Positions 5,678 through 12,680 of a stretch of 64,000 bases of DNA are shown in pieces; position 1 is the stretch's first letter, and each line of letters opens with the position of its first letter. The DNA comes from an uncultured Lachnospiraceae bacterium (GTDB lineage: Bacteria > Bacillota > Clostridia > Lachnospirales > Lachnospiraceae). The DNA lies in contig CAJTSH010000016.1 in assembly GCA_910578885.1 (NCBI GenBank), positions 1 through 64,000 on the forward strand. The letters are read 5' to 3'. Position numbers and translations under genes: made by a program. Below the pieces are notes generated by a model. That model had not been told where the DNA came from. It saw nothing but the letters and a program-made list of their open reading frames with translations, and searched no databases.

Positions 5678-8225
5678 AGGTATCTTCTGTTTTCTGGGGC
5701 GCTTCGGTGATGGATACTGCGGTATTTTCCTGTGAATTCTGCTTTAAATTTAACAGGATATAATCCCCATAGCCCATCCACGCGAGATGCTTGCTGATGG
5801 ATTGGTTCCGGTAGGATACTTTGATAACATAATTTGCCAGTAATTCTTCATCCGAAATCAGAGCTGCCAGTTTTTCTTTGTAAGTTTCGGTCAAAAGTTC
5901 CAGTTCCCCAAAATCCGTTTCCGATTTCTCCGCTTCCTTTTTTGCAAGCGCTTCTTTTAAATGAAGACCAAAATCATTGATGACATGACGGATTTCCCGC
6001 ATGACTTTCCGGTCATTCAATTCCAAGGAAGGATTCGTCAAAAGTGCGCCCGTATCCTCCGCAGAGCGGTCCCATACAATCTGCTTTTTCTCCCACATGT
6101 TGATGTAGTCGCAGAGCTCGTTCATGGGTGAGGGAGAACGGAAGGCATTCAGGGGAAATTTGTCTTCCAGGTTTTCGATGGCCTGATTTTTCTGCCGTAA
6201 CTGCTCATAGGTCTTTAACTTGGAAGGATAGTGATAGAGCAGAAACCAGGGCAGTTGTTTTAAATGTTTCCGAAGCCCGGCGTTCATCTGCCAGCGAAGT
6301 CCCGTCTTTAAATAGTCGATTTCTTTTCCCTGAAAGAGCCGCAGCAGGGAAGCAAAGTCATCGTAGAGCTTCCGCACGTTTTCATCTGTCGTGTATTTGT
6401 TTTCAATGCTTGTGGCGGCATTGGTGATTTCACCGATGCGGCTGTCACGGGTCATCAGTTCATATTCGGTAAGGTTCTCCATTGTATAAGGCAGCGCCTT
6501 GGCGGTAGCCTTGTCTTCCATGTCAATAATAATGGGCTTGGCGATTTTGGATGATACAATTGCAGGATCCGGACACAGGAATACAGCGTCTCCGTCCTCG
6601 TCCATTCCGCCCTGCTGAGGAGCCGAAAGGTCATACATATTTATCATCACAAGGTCTTGTTCCTTTAAATGAGAGAACCATTTTCCGGTAAGCGCATTCG
6701 ACACGAGGGTAACGTCATTTACCTCGGAAGGGTCTACCAGCGGAGAGCGGAAGGAGAGGACTTTTCCGTTAGGAAGCGTTTCTGCAAAAAATTCCTTTGC
6801 CTTAAGACAGCCTTTCGGCTCTTTCCCAGCAGCGTATTCCAGATAGCCGATCATGTCTCCGATTACAGTGTGATAGAAGCCGTCTGCATAAATTTTTCCA
6901 AGCCTGCAGTCGTTGATGCTTTTCTTCACTTTCCGGTAGAGGAACTGCTTGACGGCGGGGTCTTTTAACATCCGGTCGTTAAGCAGAACCGCCTTCACAT
7001 AATTGTTTTCCGCTTCAAGGCTGTCGGTGTCATGGATACCCAGAAACTTGTAGGTATAGAATTTGTCGCCCTTGATAATCCTTTCCAGCAAGTCTGTAGT
7101 GTATTTGGCAAGCCGGATGATTTTCCCGTCATTTTTTGCGTCGAGGATATCATAGCTCTTATCCTTGTCCTGAAAGCTTTTGATATATTTTTTGTTCCAT
7201 AAATCCAAACACTGCAGATACTGGAAGTTCATGCGGGATTTGAAGTTCAAATCTTTTACATGATGGCTGTATTTGCTGATTCCGAGCTTGAATTCATACT
7301 TGCGGAGCGTTTCCATGTAGCAGTCCCATGCTCTTTCGCCATAGGCTTTGTGAAAAAGCGAGTGTCCCTTGAACATGCTGACATTCCAGATGCAGTCAAT
7401 GTCTTCGATTTTGTGTGTTTTTCCGTAAACGTCCCGGATGGAGGTGACGCCCATTTCTCCCAATATTTCCCGAAACGGGACGTAAACGGAATAGCCTTTG
7501 ATAAAAGGGAGACGTATCTGGCTGCCGGCGGCAAGGTAGTCGAGTCCAAGGGCAGCGCTGATTTTTTGCATAAATTCCATTTCGTGGCATCCGCAGCCAT
7601 CGAAGGGAGATAGTTTTATATCATGAGAGCCTTCTTCTACTTCCCGGACGGAAACCATTTTCTTTTCGCCGCTTTCCGAATCCGTGATTTCACGCTGTTT
7701 CGTTACCGCATACCGTATATATTGGTCTTTTAATACTTTTTCGTATTCTCCGATAATGACGATTCTGGGGAAATAATCCTTAATCAGTGTACAGCCGCTA
7801 AAGACCAGACACCTCTGCGCCTCATACTTGGAGATGACACAGGCATCGACGCTTACATCCATCTGAGAAATACGATATAACTCGTCATAGATTGTATCCG
7901 CTGCAAATGCGGTAATTCCCGCCTTTGCCTGAGAGGCGGATTTCCCGAATCGTGTGTAATGCATGCCGTTATAGGTAAATCCGCAGTTTAAAATGCGGCG
8001 GAGCTGTTCCTCCTGTCTGGGGTTCTTTTTGGCGACAACGAAAATCAGTTCCGAAATATGGCGGGAAGGCTTTCCCCGAAGCCGTTCAATCTGATCGAAG
8101 AGCAGCGAAGTTCCTTGTGCAATGAAATATTCTGCTTCTTCCTCTTTAGTAAGCGTCAGATTACAGTCCTGTTCTAAAATTTTCTGGATTGGCAGTTTTA
8201 CTAATGTATATTGTGTTTGATTCAT
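5613..8225 (-). CDS. single-subunit double-psi beta-barrel RNA polymerase (YonO / eukaryotic RdRP-like)
   Basis: The protein has 870 aa. The core signature is at residues 486-550: a RSPLVDPSEV strand (493-502) followed by GGMDEDGDAVFL (539-550), where D542, D544 and D546 fit the DxDGD metal-binding motif shared by eukaryotic RNA-dependent RNA polymerases, SPbeta YonO and crAss-like phage RNA polymerases. Upstream, SPFDGCGC (206-213) and LPFIKGYSV (239-247, Lys244) fit the first double-psi barrel region. YonO is a DNA-dependent enzyme that transcribes late phage genes, so the same is inferred here; RNA-templated activity cannot be excluded. The start ATG overlaps the stop of the 63-aa ORF by four bases and has AAAGGAG upstream. 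It heads the tail/lysis gene row. Confidence 0.85.
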   Translation of the reverse strand: MNQTQYTLVKLPIQKILEQDCNLTLTKEEEAEYFIAQGTSLLFDQIERLRGKPSRHISELIFVVAKKNPRQEEQLRRILNCGFTYNGMHYTRFGKSASQAKAGITAFAADTIYDELYRISQMDVSVDACVISKYEAQRCLVFSGCTLIKDYFPRIVIIGEYEKVLKDQYIRYAVTKQREITDSESGEKKMVSVREVEEGSHDIKLSPFDGCGCHEMEFMQKISAALGLDYLAAGSQIRLPFIKGYSVYVPFREILGEMGVTSIRDVYGKTHKIEDIDCIWNVSMFKGHSLFHKAYGERAWDCYMETLRKYEFKLGISKYSHHVKDLNFKSRMNFQYLQCLDLWNKKYIKSFQDKDKSYDILDAKNDGKIIRLAKYTTDLLERIIKGDKFYTYKFLGIHDTDSLEAENNYVKAVLLNDRMLKDPAVKQFLYRKVKKSINDCRLGKIYADGFYHTVIGDMIGYLEYAAGKEPKGCLKAKEFFAETLPNGKVLSFRSPLVDPSEVNDVTLVSNALTGKWFSHLKEQDLVMINMYDLSAPQQGGMDEDGDAVFLCPDPAIVSSKIAKPIIIDMEDKATAKALPYTMENLTEYELMTRDSRIGEITNAATSIENKYTTDENVRKLYDDFASLLRLFQGKEIDYLKTGLRWQMNAGLRKHLKQLPWFLLYHYPSKLKTYEQLRQKNQAIENLEDKFPLNAFRSPSPMNELCDYINMWEKKQIVWDRSAEDTGALLTNPSLELNDRKVMREIRHVINDFGLHLKEALAKKEAEKSETDFGELELLTETYKEKLAALISDEELLANYVIKVSYRNQSISKHLAWMGYGDYILLNLKQNSQENTAVSITEAPQKTEDTYEYLGKHYFFKECENHLSDRK

Positions 8226-8413
8226 TGAGTGCTCCTTTTTCTGTTTGCAATGATTTCCGACTGTGTATGTACGATGTTCCGATATGGGTTCGGATAGTTT
8301 GTGTTGAAGTCCGCCGCATAGATAAGTCCCGCAAAGTCCCGGTGAAATTCGTCACGGGAAGGGATAGGAGGACATTGCTTTGTATTTGTTTCCTGTTGTA
8401 GCTGTTTTGTCAT
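8222..8413 (-). CDS. 63-aa protein translationally coupled to the RNA polymerase gene
   Basis: The ORF begins MTKQLQQETNTKQ and ends RKRSTQ. Its TGA overlaps the polymerase ATG (ATGA), and the polymerase ribosome site lies inside it. An AGGAG is 13 bases before the ATG, which is long but usable. The product is soluble and Asn/Tyr-rich in the middle, with no known family. Being the first gene of the SOS-type transcript, it may regulate the polymerase or its translation; that is inference. Confidence 0.55.
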   Translation of the reverse strand: MTKQLQQETNTKQCPPIPSRDEFHRDFAGLIYAADFNTNYPNPYRNIVHTQSEIIANRKRSTQ

Positions 8414-8477
8414 GGTTTGAACTTTGCTCCTTTCAAATGTTTTTGAAAAGTTTATTTTTAATCTTTGGTGTGAATAA

Positions 8478-8506
8478 ATTATAAAACCAGAACATATGTT
8501 TGTCAA
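8478..8506 (-). promoter_or_regulatory. consensus sigma70 promoter of the RNA polymerase-lysis operon
   Basis: The minus strand carries TTGACA (8506-8501), a 17-bp spacer and TATAAT (8483-8478), a perfect consensus. The start of transcription is expected near 8471, about 58 bases before the 63-aa ORF. A promoter this strong next to toxic lysis genes implies tight repression. Confidence 0.85.
8490..8501. promoter_or_regulatory. LexA-like SOS box in the promoter spacer
   Basis: GAACATATGTTT fits the Firmicutes LexA pattern GAAC-N4-GTTY and lies between the -35 and -10 elements. The core AACATATGTT is a perfect palindrome. Binding would block polymerase access, so DNA damage is predicted to induce the operon. 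The palindrome could alternatively bind the divergent recombinase-like protein. Confidence 0.65.
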
Positions 8507-8534
8507 CAAAAACAGAGAATAAAAATAAATAAGT

Positions 8535-8564
8535 TTGACTTGTGATTTTGTTTCGTGCTATATT
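8535..8564 (+). promoter_or_regulatory. promoter of the recombinase-like regulator
   Basis: TTGACT (8535-8540), 18-bp spacer, TATATT (8559-8564). It is divergent from the RNA polymerase promoter, with about 30 bp between the two -35 elements. Confidence 0.7.
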
Positions 8565-8602
8565 TAATTTAGTAAGCAAACGTCGGAAAGGGTGTGCCAA
8601 AT

Positions 8603-9562
8603 ATGATAAAAATTGACACAAGACAATTGTCGGAGGAATTTTTGCAGTGCCATACACAGATGAATACATATCCGTTTACGAATAACCGGATTTTTGAATA
8701 TGAAAAGAAGAGTGGGAAGAATTTTTTTGAAATGTCTGACAAAGATTTTGTGGAGTTCTTTTTTGATGAGGTGAAGATTAACTCTGTTGCAACGCTGGAC
8801 TGTTATCGGACGATATATTCCGGATTTTATCGCTGGTGCATTGAGAAATACTATACCGGGAACCGGAATATCTTTGAGGAAAGCGTCTATCTCGATCCGG
8901 ATACCCTTGCGGCTTATATGGCAAAAAAGTGCAGTATCTACTATTATAATGAGGAGGATGTGGAATTTCTCTGCCAAAAGGCGGGAGAGTGTTCGGTGTT
9001 GTCGGAGGCAATTATCCGATGCTTTTACGAGGGGGTTTCATCTTATGATGAGCTGATTCATCTGCAAAAGGAGCAGATTGATGCGACGAATCACAGAATC
9101 CGGCTGGCGGATCGGAGTATTGCCATTTCAGCCCGTCTTTCTTTTCTGCTGGAAAAATTGATACTTGGGGAAGTGAAGATGGAAGCAGGCCGGAACGGTT
9201 ACCGGCTTCAGAGATTTGCAGAAGGGGATGTGCTTTTATTTCGGATTGCCAGAGATACGGATGTGAACCGGAAACAATTTTTAAAACGGAGGCTGGAACG
9301 GGTGTCCGAATGTGCTGACGTTAAGGTGACCGCTAAATTATTGTATCAGAGCGGTTTGCTGCAGGCTCTGAGGAAAGCCTGTGGCAATGAGGATGAGAGG
9401 CTGATAGAGGTCCTATATGGGAATAAAAATAAAAAGACGAATTTTGTGCTGGATAACATGTTAAAGGAAAACGGTTATACCATAAGAAGCAGCAGAGTCC
9501 GGTATATGTTCAAGCCCTATATCTTACAGCTTCTGGTATCGCAGGGTTTTCCTCTCTCTTGA
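8603..9562 (+). CDS. tyrosine-recombinase-like protein lacking catalytic residues; probable regulator (MrpR-like)
   Basis: The 319-aa protein has the two-part layout of tyrosine recombinases. Residues about 45-85 resemble the SAM-like core-binding domain (DFVEFFFDEVKINSVATLDCYRTI). Residues 136-160 (AIIRCFYEGVSSYDELIHL) resemble the start of the catalytic domain. The usual TGLR arginine is missing there, and no HxxR or C-terminal catalytic Tyr context is visible, so recombination is unlikely. The SPbeta master repressor MrpR is a tyrosine-recombinase-like protein that has lost catalysis, and YonO belongs to the same phage. By analogy this gene probably regulates the divergent polymerase operon. 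ATG 8603 is preferred over GTG 8594 because AAAGGG is 11 bases upstream. Confidence 0.65.
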   Translation: MIKIDTRQLSEEFLQCHTQMNTYPFTNNRIFEYEKKSGKNFFEMSDKDFVEFFFDEVKINSVATLDCYRTIYSGFYRWCIEKYYTGNRNIFEESVYLDPDTLAAYMAKKCSIYYYNEEDVEFLCQKAGECSVLSEAIIRCFYEGVSSYDELIHLQKEQIDATNHRIRLADRSIAISARLSFLLEKLILGEVKMEAGRNGYRLQRFAEGDVLLFRIARDTDVNRKQFLKRRLERVSECADVKVTAKLLYQSGLLQALRKACGNEDERLIEVLYGNKNKKTNFVLDNMLKENGYTIRSSRVRYMFKPYILQLLVSQGFPLS

Positions 9563-9587
9563 CAATTTCTTCCAATCATAGTATGAT
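9559..9587 (+). promoter_or_regulatory. promoter of the 82-aa gene
   Basis: TTGACA (9559-9564), 17-bp spacer, TATGAT (9582-9587). The -35 overlaps the stop codon of the recombinase-like gene. Confidence 0.8.
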
Positions 9588-9592
9588 ATGGA

Positions 9593-9608
9593 CAGAACAA
9601 ATGTTCTG
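9593..9608. promoter_or_regulatory. SOS box at the transcription start of the 82-aa gene
   Basis: CAGAACAAATGTTCTG is a perfect inverted repeat containing GAAC-N4-GTTC. It covers the expected +1, a standard LexA operator position. Confidence 0.75.
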
Positions 9609-9636
9609 TTTTTGAAGGGGAAGGAACGGTAGAAAC

Positions 9637-9885
9637 ATGGAGGAACTAAAGAGTATATTAGAACAGGGCAGTGAGGTGAAGCTGTTTCTACAGGGGAAGG
9701 ATTTTCGGAAGGAATCAATTTCGATAGAGTTTCATGAGAAGTATATGGATTTTTATGCGCAATGGGAGAGGCTCTTGCGGGTGAAATATGCGGGGATTGA
9801 GAATATCGGTTATGAGAGAATCTTTCGTATTCAGATTTTAACTTTTACTTATGGGAAGCAGCATGTCGCACTGCAAATCAAATGA
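9637..9885 (+). CDS. SOS-controlled 82-aa protein of unknown function
   Basis: The protein starts MEELKSILEQGSEVKLFLQGKDF. It is soluble, mixed alpha/beta by appearance, and has no signal peptide. A GGAAGG-type ribosome site is upstream. Its promoter carries a perfect LexA-type box, so it should be induced by DNA damage together with the divergent polymerase operon. It may be part of that module or a separate small SOS effector. I do not recognise a family. Confidence 0.65.
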   Translation: MEELKSILEQGSEVKLFLQGKDFRKESISIEFHEKYMDFYAQWERLLRVKYAGIENIGYERIFRIQILTFTYGKQHVALQIK

Positions 9886-10182
9886 GTGTGTCAGTGCGCA
9901 AGATGAAAGCAAAATGAAACAGCCACATTCCTGTGACTGTTTCATAGGGGAGAGTTTATGAAAAATTGAAAAAGTATTTCAGCATCAAATGGTAAGTAAC
10001 AAAGGGGGGACTTTGTTTTCTTCATTTGATAGTCCTAGTATAACCATAGTTTGTGAAATCTAATTGTCCGAAATGTGAATATTTAGTTAATAATGGAAAA
10101 AGGAATTGAAAACAGTGTTTTATCTTCGAAAAACGTGTAAAATATAGGATAAAAAATTTTTAAAAAAATTTTCAAAAAACAC
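9886..10182. other. intergenic hairpins upstream of the small RNA promoter
   Basis: No gene is seen. ATGAAACAG/CTGTTTCAT with inner CAC/GTG forms a strong hairpin at 9914-9945. AACAAAG/CTTTGTT encloses GGGGGA and is followed by TTCTT, nested in TCAAATG/CATTTGA (about 9983-10030); this looks like a terminator for the 82-aa gene. Confidence 0.55.
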
Positions 10183-10211
10183 TTGCAATTTCAAAAAAAG
10201 TATTGTATTAT
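10183..10211 (+). promoter_or_regulatory. promoter of a candidate small RNA
   Basis: TTGCAA (10183-10188), 17-bp spacer, TATTAT (10206-10211). The upstream A/T-rich tracts resemble an UP element. Confidence 0.7.
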
Positions 10212-10217
10212 ATACAC

Positions 10218-10331
10218 GTACTAGCTAATAAGCTAATATAATTTTTCATAACTCATGCACCCCGGACCGCAAAGTTCGGGGTGCACTCCCCGAAAATAGG
10301 GCGGATATCCGGCAAGGGTATCCGCCTTTTT
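10218..10331 (+). ncRNA. candidate small structured RNA with its own terminator
   Basis: The predicted transcript of about 114 nt starts at the promoter above. It contains TAGCT/AGCTA, a 9-bp hairpin TGCACCCCG/CGGGGTGCA (10256-10285), and a terminator GGCGGATA/TATCCGCC plus five T (10300-10331). The 3' arm CGGGG can instead pair with CCCCG (10288-10292), so two structures exclude each other. No ORF fits. It does not show the conserved signatures of tmRNA, SRP RNA or RNase P that I know. Another terminator-like hairpin and a promoter separate it from moxR. Confidence 0.5.
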
Positions 10332-10417
10332 GGTACACAGAGCGCACACATGGATTTTTTGGTCTAAATGGTATCAGGCGTAGTGCACACCTTTCGGTAT
10401 ACGGAGAATAACTTATG

Positions 10418-10443
10418 GAGACTTCTGATTGAAGTCTCTTATC
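10418..10443 (+). terminator. hairpin before the MoxR promoter
   Basis: GAGACTTC and GAAGTCTC form a perfect 8-bp stem (10418-10438) followed by TTATCTTT. It overlaps the -35 of the next promoter. Confidence 0.5.
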
Positions 10444-10456
10444 TTTATAATATAAT
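10429..10456 (+). promoter_or_regulatory. promoter of the moxR-DUF58-transglutaminase operon
   Basis: TTGAAG (10429-10434), 16-bp spacer, TATAAT (10451-10456). Confidence 0.6.
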
Positions 10457-10520
10457 GTAGATAGGAAGACGAAAATAGCGGTATCTCTGCAGGGCTAAAT
10501 TTACAGTGACGGAGGCAGAT

Positions 10521-11468
10521 ATGGGAGCGAATCGAGCAAAAGAAATAATCGAACAGGTAGAAAAAGTAGTAATCGGAAAGCGGGAAGCAATAGAGCTGGC
10601 AGTCATCTGTCTGCTGTCTAAGGGGCATCTTTTGATTGAGGATATTCCGGGAGTGGGGAAAACGACACTTGCGCGGACACTTGCACAGACGCTGGGATGT
10701 GATTTCGGAAGGATTCAGTTTACGCCGGACACTCTGCCGTCCGATGTGACGGGGGTGTCTGTTTATCGGATGAATGACGGAGAATTTCGATATATGCCCG
10801 GAGGAATTATGCATCAGATTGTGCTTGCGGATGAAATCAACCGGGCAACGCCAAAGACGCAGGCGAGCTTACTGGAGGCAATGGAGGAGCGTCAGGTCAG
10901 TGTGGACGGGAAGACCTATGAACTTCCAAAGCCGTTTATGGTGATGGCGACGGAAAATCCGCTGGACGAGCTGGGAACCTACCAATTGCCGGAGGCACAG
11001 CTTGACCGTTTCTTTTTAAAGCTGTCACTGGGATATCCCTCGCGCGAAGAGGAAGAACAGATTGTAGAACAATTTTTACACAATGCGGAGTGGAAGAAGA
11101 TAAAAAGTCAGGTGGCTGCCAAGGAAATTCTGCGTATGCAGGAGGAGGTAGAAAAAGTTTTTGTTCATCCGGATTTGATTTCATTTGTTCTGGAAATGGC
11201 GGAAAAGACCAGAGAACACCGTGAGCTTAGACTTGGAGCGAGTCCCAGAGCGGTGCTTGCGCTGATTCGCGGAGCACAGGCAAGCGCATATGTAGAGAAT
11301 AGAGAATATGTAATTCCCGACGACGTCATAAAGGTGCTGTACCCAGTTCTTAGCCACAGGCTGCTATTGACGGCGGAGGCAAGAATGAATCAGAAAACGC
11401 CGGAAAAGATACTTGCAGAGATACGAAGCAGAGTAGTTCTGCCGGTGCTTATAGGAAATGACAAGTAA
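10521..11468 (+). CDS. MoxR-family AAA+ ATPase
   Basis: The 315-aa protein is a cytoplasmic AAA+ chaperone-like ATPase. Walker A is GVGKTT (residues 44-49), Walker B is VLADE (101-105), and the MoxR motif INRATPKTQASLLEAMEE follows. ATG 10521 is chosen because GGAGG sits five bases upstream; the open frame reaches GTG 10506, which lacks a site. It forms an operon with a DUF58 protein and a transglutaminase, a very common trio. In it MoxR is thought to remodel or activate the partner membrane and VWA-like proteins. The client here is unknown. Confidence 0.93.
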   Translation: MGANRAKEIIEQVEKVVIGKREAIELAVICLLSKGHLLIEDIPGVGKTTLARTLAQTLGCDFGRIQFTPDTLPSDVTGVSVYRMNDGEFRYMPGGIMHQIVLADEINRATPKTQASLLEAMEERQVSVDGKTYELPKPFMVMATENPLDELGTYQLPEAQLDRFFLKLSLGYPSREEEEQIVEQFLHNAEWKKIKSQVAAKEILRMQEEVEKVFVHPDLISFVLEMAEKTREHRELRLGASPRAVLALIRGAQASAYVENREYVIPDDVIKVLYPVLSHRLLLTAEARMNQKTPEKILAEIRSRVVLPVLIGNDK

Positions 11469-11507
11469 AGCTGCCGTTTCCTGTTTTATGGAGGTATAGA
11501 AGGATAG

Positions 11508-12680
11508 ATGCAGGATGGGATGAGAAAAAGGGAAAGAGTCATTAGATGGGCAGTATTTTTTGTTCTCTGGATTGCCGCATGGATTTTGATAAGTTTTCAT
11601 GGCGGACGGGCGGCGTATATGCTGTTTTATTTTATAACGGCGGTGCCGTTGGTATCTCTGGTCTATGCCGCCGGAGTAGCCTGGCAGTTTAAATATTACC
11701 AAAAAGTAGAGACAGGGAATGTAGTGAAAGGAGAATCCGTAGATTACTACTTTTCCATACAAAATGAAGGACATTTTTATTATGACAGCATTCAGGCGGA
11801 AATTTCTCAGGAGTATGCAAAGGTATATCAAGTGGAAGAAAATCCATGCTTTCACTTATTTCCGGGAGAGGGAAAAGAAATGAAAGCGTCGCTTTGCTGC
11901 AGGTATCGGGGCGAATATCAGGTCGGTATCGGCCGGTTTCTGGTGTCGGACTATCTGCGTCTGTTTTCTATATCTCACAGGGTAAAAGCACCGTTGATGG
12001 TAACCGTTCTGCCGCGGGTAATACCGTGGGAATTTGAAAAAGAAATCTTAGAAGAAGAGGGAGTATTACAGGGAATCAATGCCAGAAGCGGAGAATTGGA
12101 TGTGCAGGTGCGCAATTATGAAGCGGGTGACGGGATGCGTCAGATTCATTGGAAAGCGTCGGCAAAGCAGGGGAAATTGTTTTCCAGAGAGCAGGAAGAG
12201 CGGTTTCGTCAGGGAATCTTGCTGCTGCTGGATTTGCAAAAGCATGAAGAATCGGAGAAGGAAGAGCTGGTTTTTGAGGACTGCATGATGGAACAGGCAG
12301 TATCTGCTGTCCATGCATGTCTTATGCGGAAAATACCGGTGACATTTATTTGCGAGAATGGGAAGACAAGCGTATTTCGGATTAGGAATGAAGCAGAGTG
12401 GAAGGAATTCTATGCAACATGCGGTAAAATGCGTTTTGAGGCAGAACATTCCCTGTACCGGATTCCTCTGGAAACGGCGCTGCTTCGGGAATTGAAATAT
12501 GCAGTGTGCTTTACAGGAGCAGCTGATACCGAGCTGCTTCACTGGATGAAGCAGGAGTTTGCCGGAGTGAGATCCAGCGTGATTTTTGTGTCGGGAGAAA
12601 CACTTTCTACAGAACGAGCCGTATGGACGGAAGCCGGAATCGGATTTTACCAGACCTATGGGGAACAGGAGCGGATATGA
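11508..12680 (+). CDS. DUF58 membrane protein
   Basis: The 390-aa protein has two N-terminal membrane segments (about residues 10-30 and 36-58), a beta-rich extracellular-type region and the DUF58 signature GDGMRQIHWKASAK (207-220). DUF58 proteins form a VWA-like fold and accompany MoxR ATPases. The gene starts 40 bases after moxR and overlaps the transglutaminase gene by four bases. ATG 11520 is an alternative start. Confidence 0.88.
   Translation: MQDGMRKRERVIRWAVFFVLWIAAWILISFHGGRAAYMLFYFITAVPLVSLVYAAGVAWQFKYYQKVETGNVVKGESVDYYFSIQNEGHFYYDSIQAEISQEYAKVYQVEENPCFHLFPGEGKEMKASLCCRYRGEYQVGIGRFLVSDYLRLFSISHRVKAPLMVTVLPRVIPWEFEKEILEEEGVLQGINARSGELDVQVRNYEAGDGMRQIHWKASAKQGKLFSREQEERFRQGILLLLDLQKHEESEKEELVFEDCMMEQAVSAVHACLMRKIPVTFICENGKTSVFRIRNEAEWKEFYATCGKMRFEAEHSLYRIPLETALLRELKYAVCFTGAADTELLHWMKQEFAGVRSSVIFVSGETLSTERAVWTEAGIGFYQTYGEQERI

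Noticed and set aside
8603..9562. Active integrase of the module
   Set aside because: The catalytic Arg, HxxR and Tyr context of tyrosine recombinases is not visible.
894..9885. Complete prophage
   Set aside because: No terminase, portal, capsid, tape measure, baseplate or active integrase gene is seen, and no convincing att repeats were found by eye.
8222..9885. Arbitrium (AimR-AimP-AimX) control as in SPbeta-like phages
   Set aside because: No TPR receptor gene or signal peptide precursor was found; SOS boxes are present instead.
10218..10331. Known housekeeping RNA (tmRNA, SRP, RNase P or 6S)
   Set aside because: The conserved sequence signatures of tmRNA, SRP and RNase P are absent, and the length and pairing do not fit 6S RNA well.
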